From positions 1-6,622 of the forward strand of contig DHGT01000135.1 of NCBI GenBank assembly GCA_002402905.1: a stretch of 6,622 nucleotides of DNA, written 5' to 3'. Origin of the DNA: Desulfatitalea sp. UBA4791. GTDB taxonomy: Bacteria > Desulfobacterota > Desulfobacteria > Desulfobacterales > Desulfosarcinaceae. The notes beneath the pieces are model-generated. The model saw only the letters and a program-made list of their open reading frames with translations, searched no databases and was not told the DNA's origin. Below, one piece after another: positions 1 through 5,117 of the stretch (position 1 is the stretch's first letter; every line of letters starts with the position of its first letter). Made by a program: the position numbers and the translations under genes.

Positions 1-94
1 GGGTTTATCCCCGCCCGTATGGAAACCTGAACGCCTTAAGCAAACAACATTGATACGAACGTCTTGATACCCATGCCATGCATATGATGGTCTG
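1..94. other. Region downstream of the HU gene
   Basis: No gene is visible. A direct repeat TTGATAC occurs at 50-56 and 64-70 with a 7-base spacer. At the very edge, GGTTT (2-6) and AAACC (23-27) can pair, with an extra CC/GG step, into an imperfect hairpin. It could be the HU terminator, but any T-run would lie beyond the window, so this cannot be judged. Confidence 0.4.
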
Positions 95-364
95 TTAGGC
101 GACTGCAGTCTTCAAGTTCTTTCCCGGCGTGAATTGGGGAACTTTGCGGGCCTTGATTTTAATCGCTTCACCGGTCCTCGGATTCCGGCCGGTGCGAGCT
201 TTGCGCTTGGATACCTTGAAAGTGCCGAAGCCGGTGAGGGTCACCTTGCCGTTTTTTTTCAATCCCTGGGTGATGGCATCGAGGAGACTGTCCAAAGTTG
301 CCTCGGCCACTTTCTTGCTCTCCAGGGCGTTGGCCATTTCATTGATCAGATCGCTTTTGTTCAT
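95..364 (-). CDS. hup: HU-family histone-like DNA-binding protein
   Basis: HU dimers bend and compact DNA and assist replication, recombination and transcription. With the inner start the protein has 89 residues, the normal HU length, beginning MNKSDLINEMA. The alpha-helical dimerisation body spans about 3-38, followed by the HU signature GFGTF (45-49). The DNA-clasping arm includes R57-T-G-R60-N-P62-R-T-G-E, with P62 the residue that normally intercalates at the DNA kink. The closing motif P76-Q-F-T-P-G-K-N-L-K is typical. IHF subunits are close relatives, but the short C-terminus and RNPRTGE arm fit HU best. It follows the dksA-like gene by 64 bases, so it may be read from that transcript as well as its own putative promoter. 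Confidence 0.95.
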   Translation of the reverse strand: MNKSDLINEMANALESKKVAEATLDSLLDAITQGLKKNGKVTLTGFGTFKVSKRKARTGRNPRTGEAIKIKARKVPQFTPGKNLKTAVA

Positions 365-370
365 TCTTTT

Positions 371-382
371 TCTCCGCTCCTT
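371..382 (-). promoter_or_regulatory. Ribosome binding region fixing the HU start at 364
   Basis: AAGGAG (382-377) and GGAGA (375-371) lie 12 and 6 bases before the ATG at 364. The frame is open 29 codons further upstream, but that start lies inside dksA and would add a tail unlike any HU protein. Confidence 0.8.
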
Positions 383-404
383 CCCATTTTGGTTGTCGTT
401 GGGT

Positions 405-432
405 GTTGTACAGTTGTACAGCCTGCTGTCAG
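405..432 (-). promoter_or_regulatory. Putative sigma-70 promoter for the HU gene
   Basis: On the minus strand CTGACA (432-427, overlapping the dksA TGA stop) and TACAAC (410-405) are 16 bases apart, matching 5/6 and 4/6 of the consensus. Transcription would start near 398, 34 bases before the HU start codon. The tandem TTGTACAG repeats and an ACAGC-CT-GCTGT inverted repeat (418-429) fall in its spacer and edges. Confidence 0.4.
406..421. repeat. Tandem 8-base repeat TTGTACAG x2 upstream of the HU gene
   Basis: Two exact, adjacent copies of TTGTACAG each contain the palindrome TGTACA. They lie in the dksA-HU gap, between the putative -35 and -10 boxes, where a repressor could block transcription. 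The repeat itself is plain; its function is inferred. Confidence 0.5.
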
Positions 433-800
433 AAACCGGAAACCTTTTCAAATGCCTCCATCTGCGTCTTGCAGCGAATGCAATACGAGGTGACCGGCCG
501 CGCCTTCAAGCGCGCAATCGTTATCTCTTCACCGCATCGATCGCAGATGCCGAACGATCCGTCTTCGAGTTTGGCCAAAGCGGTTTTAATTTTTTTGATC
601 AGGTGGCTCTCCCTGTCCCGGATTCGAAGTGTGTAATTGCGATCATTGTCCAGGGAGGCTTGATCCAAAGGGTCCGCGGCCTGCGTATCGCAAAGAACCA
701 GGGACCCGACGGTTTTTTCCGCCGTATTGAGCAACTCGTCCAATTGCCGGGTCAGGAGTTCCTTAAAGAAGGCCTTATCTTCGGGGGGTAATATTTCCAT
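429..800 (-). CDS. dksA: DksA/TraR-family zinc-finger RNA polymerase-binding transcription factor
   Basis: DksA-type proteins enter the secondary channel of RNA polymerase and, with ppGpp, retune transcription of rRNA and biosynthesis genes. This one has 123 residues, shorter than the 151 of E. coli DksA. The N-terminal helix (about 8-37) and the helix after residue 47 would form the coiled coil. The tip sequence D43-P-L-D46-Q-A48 matches the functional E. coli tip D71-P-V-D74-R-A76, which supports a true DksA-like activity. The signature RDRESHLIKKIKTALAKLEDGSFGIC lies at 61-86, and the zinc is held by C86-DR-C89 and C107-IR-C110. The start ATG has AGAGG ten bases upstream. The gene ends 64 bases before the HU gene. 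The gene name is by family; a paralogue elsewhere in the genome is possible. Confidence 0.9.
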   Translation of the reverse strand: MEILPPEDKAFFKELLTRQLDELLNTAEKTVGSLVLCDTQAADPLDQASLDNDRNYTLRIRDRESHLIKKIKTALAKLEDGSFGICDRCGEEITIARLKARPVTSYCIRCKTQMEAFEKVSGF

Positions 801-813
801 ATGTCTACTGCCT

Positions 814-878
814 CTTAACGGATAAGGGGATGTCGCTTGGGGCCTTATGCCGTTGAGTCCGGCCGTTCAGGCGTTAAG
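814..878. repeat. Short inverted repeat flanking the gap before the DksA-like gene
   Basis: CTTAACG (814-820) and CGTTAAG (872-878) are exact inverted 7-mers, 51 bases apart. The right copy overlaps the TAA stop of the 84-residue gene. In RNA they could close a long-range stem over the leader of the DksA-like gene, or they may be chance. Confidence 0.25.
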
Positions 879-1128
879 GGTTGTCGATGATATTAAACCG
901 CTTGATGGTGATACTTCGGCTGCTTTTCCGATCACGCTTGATCTGGCCGCTTGCTTCGATGCATTTTTGCACCAGATCAATGAATTTGTCCCCGTTTTCA
1001 ATCAGATAGGCCTCATCATCCGTGGCGCTCAAGGCGACGGCGGTGATGCGATCATCAACATCCCACTCGACCGGCGTAATGATGCCGACGAGCGTCTCGT
1101 TGGAAGTCGGCGTCTTTTTCTTAGGCAT
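874..1128 (-). CDS. Conserved-looking 84-residue cytoplasmic protein, function unknown
   Basis: The gene is real by several signs: GAGGAGA lies about six bases before the ATG, its codon choice resembles the neighbours, and the protein has a compact folded pattern. There is no signal peptide, membrane segment or metal motif; the single cysteine is in VQKCIEASG. Residues 13-38 (LVGIITPVEWDVDDRITAVALSATDD) suggest two strands. Residues 47-63 (DKFIDLVQKCIEASGQI) suggest an amphipathic helix, and a basic stretch leads to a last strand (SITIKRFNII). The lysine-rich start (MPKKK) and the RDRKSS loop might contact nucleic acid, but this is only a guess. Its layout resembles the exported protein encoded just upstream (LVGxI near the start, a [TS]G-x-I turn and a final ITI strand). 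It may be co-transcribed with that gene by read-through, or with the DksA-like gene 73 bases downstream. Confidence 0.75.
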   Translation of the reverse strand: MPKKKTPTSNETLVGIITPVEWDVDDRITAVALSATDDEAYLIENGDKFIDLVQKCIEASGQIKRDRKSSRSITIKRFNIIDNP

Positions 1129-1181
1129 AGGTCATCTCCTCAATGCCTGCGGTGTGACTATCGTGAAGAACAACGACGTTT

Positions 1182-1199
1182 AAAAAATCCATCGGACTT
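1182..1199 (-). terminator. Weak intrinsic terminator after the small exported protein gene
   Basis: The minus strand reads AAGTCC-GAT-GGATTTTTT: a 6-bp stem with one G-T pair, a 3-base loop and six Ts, about 49 bases past the stop. The stem is short, so partial read-through into the next gene is likely. Confidence 0.35.
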
Positions 1200-1247
1200 G
1201 CAGGCTGTATCGGGAAGACTTGTCGATGTGTCGGCAATATCGTCTCG

Positions 1248-1535
1248 CTATTCGCTCAAAACCTTGTAAGAGATGATGGTAATGATTTTGATATCGTCTC
1301 TTTCTTCTATGGTCCCTGTGACTTCCACCTTTTCGCTGATGTGGTTTTCGGCCAATTCGTTTCCTTCGGCCGTATCGGCGATATCGTAGGTCTGGTTTCC
1401 GACGATCAGCTGATAGTTGTCATTGATTTCGCCGACCAGGGTTTTTTCCCCAGCCAGTGCCTGGCCGACGAATAGGGCCAGCAGGGTCAGGATGACCATC
1501 ACCGCCGTCCACCCGTAGCGTTTTGCTTGATTCAT
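1248..1535 (-). CDS. Small exported protein with an OB-like (BOF-like) beta domain, function unknown
   Basis: The preferred start gives 95 residues. The N-terminus is a Sec signal peptide: positive K5-R6, a hydrophobic core from about residue 10 to 24 (TAVMVILTLLALFVG), and an AxA cleavage site at A26-L27-A28. The mature protein has about 67 residues and no cysteine, so it should be soluble in the periplasm and is not a lipoprotein. It begins GEKTLVGEINDNYQLIVGNQTYDI and ends VEVTGTIEERDDIKIITIISYKVLSE. Alternating beta strands with a VxVTGxI turn recall small periplasmic OB-fold (BOF or DUF-type) proteins; this rests on pattern, not on alignment. It is preceded by a sigma-54-type promoter and its own ribosome site, so it is probably induced under a particular condition. 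The following 84-residue gene may share the fold. The biological role is unknown. Confidence 0.75.
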   Translation of the reverse strand: MNQAKRYGWTAVMVILTLLALFVGQALAGEKTLVGEINDNYQLIVGNQTYDIADTAEGNELAENHISEKVEVTGTIEERDDIKIITIISYKVLSE

Positions 1536-1540
1536 AGGAA

Positions 1541-1547
1541 TCTCCTT
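1541..1547 (-). promoter_or_regulatory. Ribosome binding site fixing the start at 1535
   Basis: AAGGAGA sits five bases before the ATG at 1535. The open frame extends 15 codons further upstream, but that start has no comparable site, and only the inner start places a signal peptide at the N-terminus. Confidence 0.75.
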
Positions 1548-1614
1548 GATTGAACGATGTTTCGAATATTTGTCGGCCAATTCAGGCCGTCTTCAGGCAT
1601 TTTCCGGGTTTACC

Positions 1615-1631
1615 AGCAATCGTTATGCCAA
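1615..1631 (-). promoter_or_regulatory. Sigma-54 (RpoN) -24/-12 promoter for the small exported protein
   Basis: The minus strand reads TTGGCATAACGATTGCT. It carries the invariant GG and GC dinucleotides with exactly ten bases between them, and matches the consensus YTGGCACG-N4-TTGCW except at two positions (CG replaced by TA). Transcription would begin near 1604, giving a leader of about 68 bases before the ATG at 1535. Such promoters need an ATP-driven enhancer-binding activator; a binding site would be expected in the AT-rich DNA upstream (about 1680-1760), but none could be identified with confidence. Confidence 0.6.
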
Positions 1632-1774
1632 TGTCGGAGATATTATAAATGGTTATATATTTCAGATAGATAAGATTCAGCAAGGGGCATGTCTAAGCTC
1701 AGGTGGGCAGTAAAAATCGGCTCCCTGCGCGGCGGGAATATTTTAATTCATTGAAATAGTTATAGAATTAAACA

Positions 1775-1799
1775 GGAAAAAACCGTTCCGGTTTCTTGG
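1775..1799 (-). terminator. Intrinsic terminator of the radical SAM unit
   Basis: On the minus strand AAGAAACCG-GAA-CGGTTTTTT forms a 9-bp stem (including one G-T pair) with a 3-base loop, ending in six Ts. It lies about 70 bases beyond the radical SAM stop. The stem is AT-rich, so efficiency may be moderate. The plus strand has a complementary A-run, but no plus-strand gene enters it. Confidence 0.6.
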
Positions 1800-1866
1800 A
1801 AAAGGGAATTGAAGGTTCCGATTTAATACTTTAAAATAGGCGATTCATCGAATAACTAATTATAAT

Positions 1867-2868
1867 TTATACTAATTCTTCTTTCAGTAGACAGCAGGCG
1901 ATTTTGTTGGCCGGCGAGCCGTCCGGCAGGTAGGTGATGTTGTGCGGTTGGATCAGCTTGTTCATGACACATCCCTCTGGAATGTCGAGTTTGAACAGGT
2001 CCGCTTCGTTGATGGGGTCCATATCGATCAACCGGTCGTTTTCGAAGGCGAGGCTGTGCAAGGGGAAATCTTCGCACAGGGGACAGCGATAGACGCGGCC
2101 GTTGGGAAAGATGAAATAGTTATCGGCTACACGCCCGGCACATTCGAACGGCTCGTCCGGTTCCAGGAAAACTTTTGGATAGGTGACGCGAATACCTTGG
2201 TCCGCCACTTGACGGGCCACGGGCAGGACGTGGCTTTGCCACTGGTCGCGCGTGACCTGAAGATTTTCCACGGGACGCTCGGCGCAAGTGGCCGATTGCC
2301 CCCGGAGGCCGATCACTTGAATGAAAAACCGATTGATCTTCAATTGGCCTAAAAGGGGTGGTACGGAACTGAGTTCATGGAGGTTGAGGCTGCTGACCGT
2401 GTAGATCAGGCTGGTTGGAAATCCCTTCTGGATGGCTTTGCGGATGCCGGCCGTGCAGGCCTTGAACGAGCCCTTGCCACGAATGGGATCGTTGGTCGCC
2501 GGAGATGCGCCGTCCAGGCTGAAGCTGATAAAATTGACCGCTTCCGGCGTGATGCGGTCGAGGATGTCATGGAAGAGATATCCATTGGTGTCGATGGTGA
2601 TCGAGCGATAGCCCAGTCGGCGGGCGGCATGAATGGCTTCGGCCAGTTCCGGGTGCAGGGTCGGTTCCCCGCCCAAAAAAATCAGGTCGGCCATGGGGGC
2701 GCGTCGGGCCAGGGTCTCGAGCCAGGACCGGATCGTGTCCAGGCTGAGGGTCTGCCGGCCGTGCTGCTCGGGGTTGATATAGCAGTGCCGGCACTTCAGG
2801 TTGCACTGGGTCAGGATATGGAAAAAGACATTGGCGGCGTTTTTGGAAAATCGGACGGTCGGGGACAT
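1867..2868 (-). CDS. Radical SAM enzyme with partial SPASM-like C-terminal cysteine region, substrate unknown
   Basis: The 333-residue protein carries the radical SAM cluster motif C22-NLK-C26-RH-C29, which binds the [4Fe-4S] cluster that cleaves S-adenosylmethionine. The GGEPT motif (66-70), DTNGY (93-97) and SLDGAS (117-122) follow in the usual order. The C-terminus has C243-X13-G257-X4-C262-PL-C265, the opening signature of a SPASM/twitch auxiliary-cluster domain. C300 and the C325-C326 pair follow. The remaining canonical CX2CX5CX3C array is absent, so at most one auxiliary cluster is likely. SPASM relatives include peptide-modifying enzymes, sulfatase-maturing enzymes and heme-pathway proteins, but none can be assigned here. 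The ATG overlaps the preceding stop (TAATG) and there is no Shine-Dalgarno (CGAAAAATTC precedes it), so translation probably depends on reinitiation after the cyclic-nucleotide-binding gene. Confidence 0.9.
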   Translation of the reverse strand: MSPTVRFSKNAANVFFHILTQCNLKCRHCYINPEQHGRQTLSLDTIRSWLETLARRAPMADLIFLGGEPTLHPELAEAIHAARRLGYRSITIDTNGYLFHDILDRITPEAVNFISFSLDGASPATNDPIRGKGSFKACTAGIRKAIQKGFPTSLIYTVSSLNLHELSSVPPLLGQLKINRFFIQVIGLRGQSATCAERPVENLQVTRDQWQSHVLPVARQVADQGIRVTYPKVFLEPDEPFECAGRVADNYFIFPNGRVYRCPLCEDFPLHSLAFENDRLIDMDPINEADLFKLDIPEGCVMNKLIQPHNITYLPDGSPANKIACCLLKEELV

Positions 2869-3440
2869 TAGAATTTTTCGATGTGACGCTTATGATCGTT
2901 TGTTTTCGGGCTGTCTTCTTCCACGGGTGCCTCTGTGGATGTGAAGCCTTTTTTGGCATCCCGTTTGGCCTTGACCAGTTCTTCATTGGTCAGCCGGAGG
3001 CGAACGGTGATGTATTCCGCAAAAATGCGGTAGAGCAGCAGAAGGAAGTCGAGGCGGGCCTCTTTTTCATCCGAGGTGGTGAGCCGATTGCCGGCCGAGG
3101 TGTCCACGGCCAGGCACACGGTTTGCCCGACGGCGTGTACGGAGGCCGATCGGCTCTGGTCGTCGATGATGCGCATCTCGCCGAAGATTTCACCTTTTCG
3201 GGAGAGGACGCCGATCTCTTCCCCCTCTTTGGTGATCCGGATCTTTCCAGAGAGCAGAAAATAGAGCCAGGGGTCCATGTCGCCTTCCTGGATGATCTGC
3301 TCGCCGTCTTCGTATTGCCTGATTTTGCTCAGGCGCAACAGCTTGCCCAGGTTGCGGGTTTCGAAATGTTTCAAGGCCTGGATCGACATCAGGCGTTGGA
3401 TATTTTCGATATTCTCCTTGAGATACTTGGACTCGATCAT
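2868..3440 (-). CDS. Stand-alone cyclic-nucleotide-binding domain (CRP/FNR sensor fold) protein without a DNA-binding domain
   Basis: The product has 190 residues and is predicted cytoplasmic, with no signal peptide or membrane segment. Residues about 26-120 form a cNMP-binding beta-roll: FETRNLGKLLRLSKIRQYEDGEQIIQEGD is followed by YFLLSGKIRI (60-69). The phosphate-binding cassette region has G83-E84-I-F-G87-E88 and R97-S98-A99, the residues expected to hold the ribose and cyclic phosphate. The segment at about 125-160 is a charged amphipathic helix (EARLDFLLLLYRIFAEYITVRLRL), likely for dimerisation or partner contact. The tail (167-190) is polar and probably disordered. No helix-turn-helix is present, so it is not a CRP-type transcription factor. 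Its stop overlaps the radical SAM start (TAATG), suggesting a dedicated partner of that enzyme. The nucleotide bound (cAMP, cGMP or none) cannot be read from the sequence. Confidence 0.85.
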   Translation of the reverse strand: MIESKYLKENIENIQRLMSIQALKHFETRNLGKLLRLSKIRQYEDGEQIIQEGDMDPWLYFLLSGKIRITKEGEEIGVLSRKGEIFGEMRIIDDQSRSASVHAVGQTVCLAVDTSAGNRLTTSDEKEARLDFLLLLYRIFAEYITVRLRLTNEELVKAKRDAKKGFTSTEAPVEEDSPKTNDHKRHIEKF

Positions 3441-3447
3441 CGATGCG

Positions 3448-3452
3448 CTCCT
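3448..3452 (-). promoter_or_regulatory. Ribosome binding site fixing the start at 3440
   Basis: AGGAG lies 7 bases before the ATG at 3440. The reading frame stays open 28 codons further upstream, but that extension is Arg/Cys-rich and would have to begin upstream of the putative promoter, so the ATG at 3440 is preferred. Confidence 0.75.
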
Positions 3453-3481
3453 GCGGCGGTTGTGACAAAATCGCCGAATGC

Positions 3482-3511
3482 ATTGTAGACCCCGGCTGCA
3501 ACAAAAGGCAA
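3482..3511 (-). promoter_or_regulatory. Putative sigma-70 promoter for the cyclic-nucleotide-binding/radical SAM unit
   Basis: On the minus strand TTGCCT (3511-3506) and TACAAT (3487-3482) are separated by 18 bases, matching the -35 and -10 consensus at 4/6 and 5/6. Transcription would start near 3475, leaving a leader of about 35 bases before the ATG at 3440. The match is by eye; no other equally good pair was found in this gap. Confidence 0.5.
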
Positions 3512-3531
3512 GCCCAAAGTCCATTGACCAG

Positions 3532-3562
3532 GGATTCTAACTGAATGCCATTCATTAAATCC
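3532..3562. repeat. Bulged inverted repeat upstream of the cyclic-nucleotide-binding gene
   Basis: On the plus strand the left arm reads GGATT-C-TAA-C-TGAATG and the right arm reads CATTCATTAAATCC, centred on base 3548. Fourteen base pairs form, with two single-base bulges in the left arm. The inner core TGAATG-C-CATTCA is perfect. It lies just upstream of the putative -35 box, with its centre about 73 bases from the predicted start site, a position typical of a class I activator site. With a one-base spacer it is more plausible as a protein-binding palindrome than as an RNA hairpin, but either is possible. Confidence 0.55.
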
Positions 3563-3632
3563 GGCGCGGGTGAAGCAGGTGGCCGATGCCATTTGAATAT
3601 TTTTATTAAACACCTTCGATATTTGATTTGGC

Positions 3633-3653
3633 CGCCCCGGAGTTTTAGGGGCG
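3633..3653 (-). terminator. Stem-loop spanning the purF stop codon
   Basis: On the minus strand CGCCCC and GGGGCG form a 6-bp GC-only stem around a 9-base loop that contains the purF stop TAA. No T-run follows (the next bases are GCCAAATC), so this is not a classical intrinsic terminator. It could protect the 3' end of the carB-purF transcript or work with Rho. The pairing is directly visible; the role is inferred. Confidence 0.35.
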
Positions 3654-5117
3654 ATCGAGTTCCAGGCAGTCCTTGGACAGATCGGAATCGAAGGTGACCG
3701 GATAGCATCCGTCGAAACAGGCCTTGCAGAAATGCTCGCCCGGGTCTTGGACACCCGTGGCGGCGAGCAGGCCTTCCAGGCTCAGGTAGTGAAGGGAGTC
3801 CAGGCCCAGATACTGTTCCAATTCCTGAACCGACATGCGGGCGGCGATCAACTCGCCCTTGGTCGAAAAATCGATGCCGTAATGGCAGGGGAAGCGATGC
3901 GGCGGCCCGGCCACCCGCAGGTGAACTTTCTTGACGCCCATTTCGCGCAAGGCGCGCACGCGGGTTCGGACGGTGGTGCCGCGGATGATGGAATCTTCGA
4001 TGATGATGATATCCTTGCCCCTGAGCAGCTGCTTGATGGGGTTGAGTTTGACCCGCACCCCGAAGTCGCGCATGCTCTGGGTCGGCTGGATGAAGGTGCG
4101 TCCCACGTAGTGATTGCGGATCATGCCCATTTCAAACCGAATGCCCGAGGCTTCGGAGTAGCCCAGGGCCGCATAGGTGCCCGAATCGGGAAAGGGCATG
4201 ACCAGATCGGCGTGCACCGGCCTCTCCTCGGCCAGCCGCCGTCCATGGGCCTTGCGCATCTGATAGACGTTGTGCCCCATAATCGTGCTGTCCGGGCGGG
4301 CGAAATAGATGAACTCGAAAATGCAAAACGCGTGGCGCGGCGCTTTGGGAAGATAGAGACTGCGCGGTCCCTTTTCGTCGATGATGACGATTTCGCCGGG
4401 GTCGAGCTCCCTCACGAATTCGGCCTGCACCAGGTCCAGGGCGCAGGTTTCGGAGGCCAGCACCCAGTGGCCGTTGAGCCGGCCCAGGCACAGGGGCCGA
4501 AATCCATACGGGTCCTTGATGCCGATCACTTCCCCGCGGCTGGTCAACACGACCATGGAAAAGGCCCCCTCCAATCGCGCGGCCGAGGCCCGCAGGGCTT
4601 CGTCGAACCCCAGGTGCAGGTTGCGCACCAGCAGGTGCAGGAAGATTTCGCTGTCCATGGTGGACTGAAAGATGGAGCCGCTTTCTTCCAGTTCTTCTTT
4701 GAGGGCGTGAGCGTTGACGATGTTGCCGTTGTGGCCCACGGCATAGGCCTTGTGGCGGTGGCGCACGACAAATGGCTGGGCATTGACCAATATGGAGCTG
4801 CCCGTGGTGGAGTAGCGAACATGTCCGATGGCGCTGGGACCCGGCAACTGGTCGAATTGTTCTTTGCCAAAGACATCGGACACCAGACCCATGTCACGGT
4901 GTTCGTTGAGGACGCCGTTGTCACCGGCACAGATCCCCGCGCTCTCCTGGCCGCGGTGCTGAAGGGCATAGAGCCCGAAGTAACAGAGTTTGGCCGCTTC
5001 CGGGTGTCCGTACACGCCGAAAATGCCGCATGCTTCGCGGGGATGGTCCTCCACCATGATGTCCAGCGGTTCGCCGTCGGTCGGGCAAGATGATCGCATG
5101 TCGAGTTTGGATGACAT
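3645..5117 (-). CDS. purF: Amidophosphoribosyltransferase (glutamine PRPP amidotransferase), [4Fe-4S] type
   Basis: This enzyme catalyses the committed step of purine synthesis, turning PRPP and glutamine into 5-phosphoribosylamine. It has 490 residues, normal for the family. The chosen start overlaps the carB stop (TGATG) and has GGAG 8 bases upstream; internal Met7 and Met21 lack that support. A 29-residue propeptide precedes the Ntn nucleophile Cys30 (CGIFGVYG). Glutaminase landmarks are RYST (101-104), GHNGNI (128-133), D155, and DPYGFRP (202-208). The C-terminal half carries YFARPDS (271-277), PDSG (310-313) and the PRPP-binding loop IIIEDSIIRGTT (371-382). Cys265, Cys411, Cys464 and Cys467 match the four iron-sulfur ligands of the Bacillus subtilis enzyme. 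Counted from Cys30 as residue 1, the first two are 236 and 382, exactly as in B. subtilis; the others are shifted by two. This makes it the cluster-containing, oxygen-sensitive subtype, fitting an anaerobe. It is translationally coupled to carB. Confidence 0.97.
   Translation of the reverse strand: MSSKLDMRSSCPTDGEPLDIMVEDHPREACGIFGVYGHPEAAKLCYFGLYALQHRGQESAGICAGDNGVLNEHRDMGLVSDVFGKEQFDQLPGPSAIGHVRYSTTGSSILVNAQPFVVRHRHKAYAVGHNGNIVNAHALKEELEESGSIFQSTMDSEIFLHLLVRNLHLGFDEALRASAARLEGAFSMVVLTSRGEVIGIKDPYGFRPLCLGRLNGHWVLASETCALDLVQAEFVRELDPGEIVIIDEKGPRSLYLPKAPRHAFCIFEFIYFARPDSTIMGHNVYQMRKAHGRRLAEERPVHADLVMPFPDSGTYAALGYSEASGIRFEMGMIRNHYVGRTFIQPTQSMRDFGVRVKLNPIKQLLRGKDIIIIEDSIIRGTTVRTRVRALREMGVKKVHLRVAGPPHRFPCHYGIDFSTKGELIAARMSVQELEQYLGLDSLHYLSLEGLLAATGVQDPGEHFCKACFDGCYPVTFDSDLSKDCLELDRP

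Larger units (their letters stand above)
1536..1866. other. AT-rich intergenic region of 331 bases
   Basis: No convincing gene was found. From right to left it holds an AT-rich stretch with repeated CTAATT units just past the radical SAM stop (1855-1877), the terminator at about 1775-1799, and a GC-rich island at 1720-1737 with short complementary ends (TCCC/GGGA). It also holds a perfect minus-strand TATAAT at 1647-1642 without a good -35 box, the sigma-54-type promoter at 1631-1615, and the leader and ribosome site of the exported-protein gene. The frame at 1536-1580 is open in line with that gene but is read here as leader. Confidence 0.7.

Noticed and set aside
129..791. A 220-codon plus-strand frame opposite the HU and dksA-like genes
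   Set aside because: It spans two well-supported minus-strand genes and shows no domain or ribosome site of its own.
847..1269. A 140-codon plus-strand frame over the 84-residue gene
   Set aside because: No ribosome site, and its composition is that of an antisense frame; the minus-strand gene has a good ribosome site and a folded pattern.
1642..1647. A perfect minus-strand TATAAT as the promoter of the exported-protein gene
   Set aside because: No acceptable -35 box lies 16-18 bases upstream, whereas the nearby sigma-54 element matches well; kept only as an alternative.
1720..1737. The GC-rich island TCCCTGCGCGGCGGGA as a terminator or activator site
   Set aside because: Only four base pairs form at the ends and the inner bases do not match, so neither a terminator nor a clear palindrome is supported.
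2377..2871. A 164-codon plus-strand frame opposite the radical SAM gene
   Set aside because: It lies wholly opposite the motif-bearing half of the radical SAM gene and has no recognisable features.
3441..3524. An N-terminal extension of the cyclic-nucleotide-binding protein
   Set aside because: The extra 28 residues are Arg/Cys-rich and lie across the putative promoter; AGGAG marks the start at 3440.
3732..5093. A 453-codon open frame on the plus strand opposite purF
   Set aside because: It is a mirror of purF, whose GC-rich third positions keep the antisense frame open. The encoded protein has no recognisable motif, and purF itself is unambiguous.
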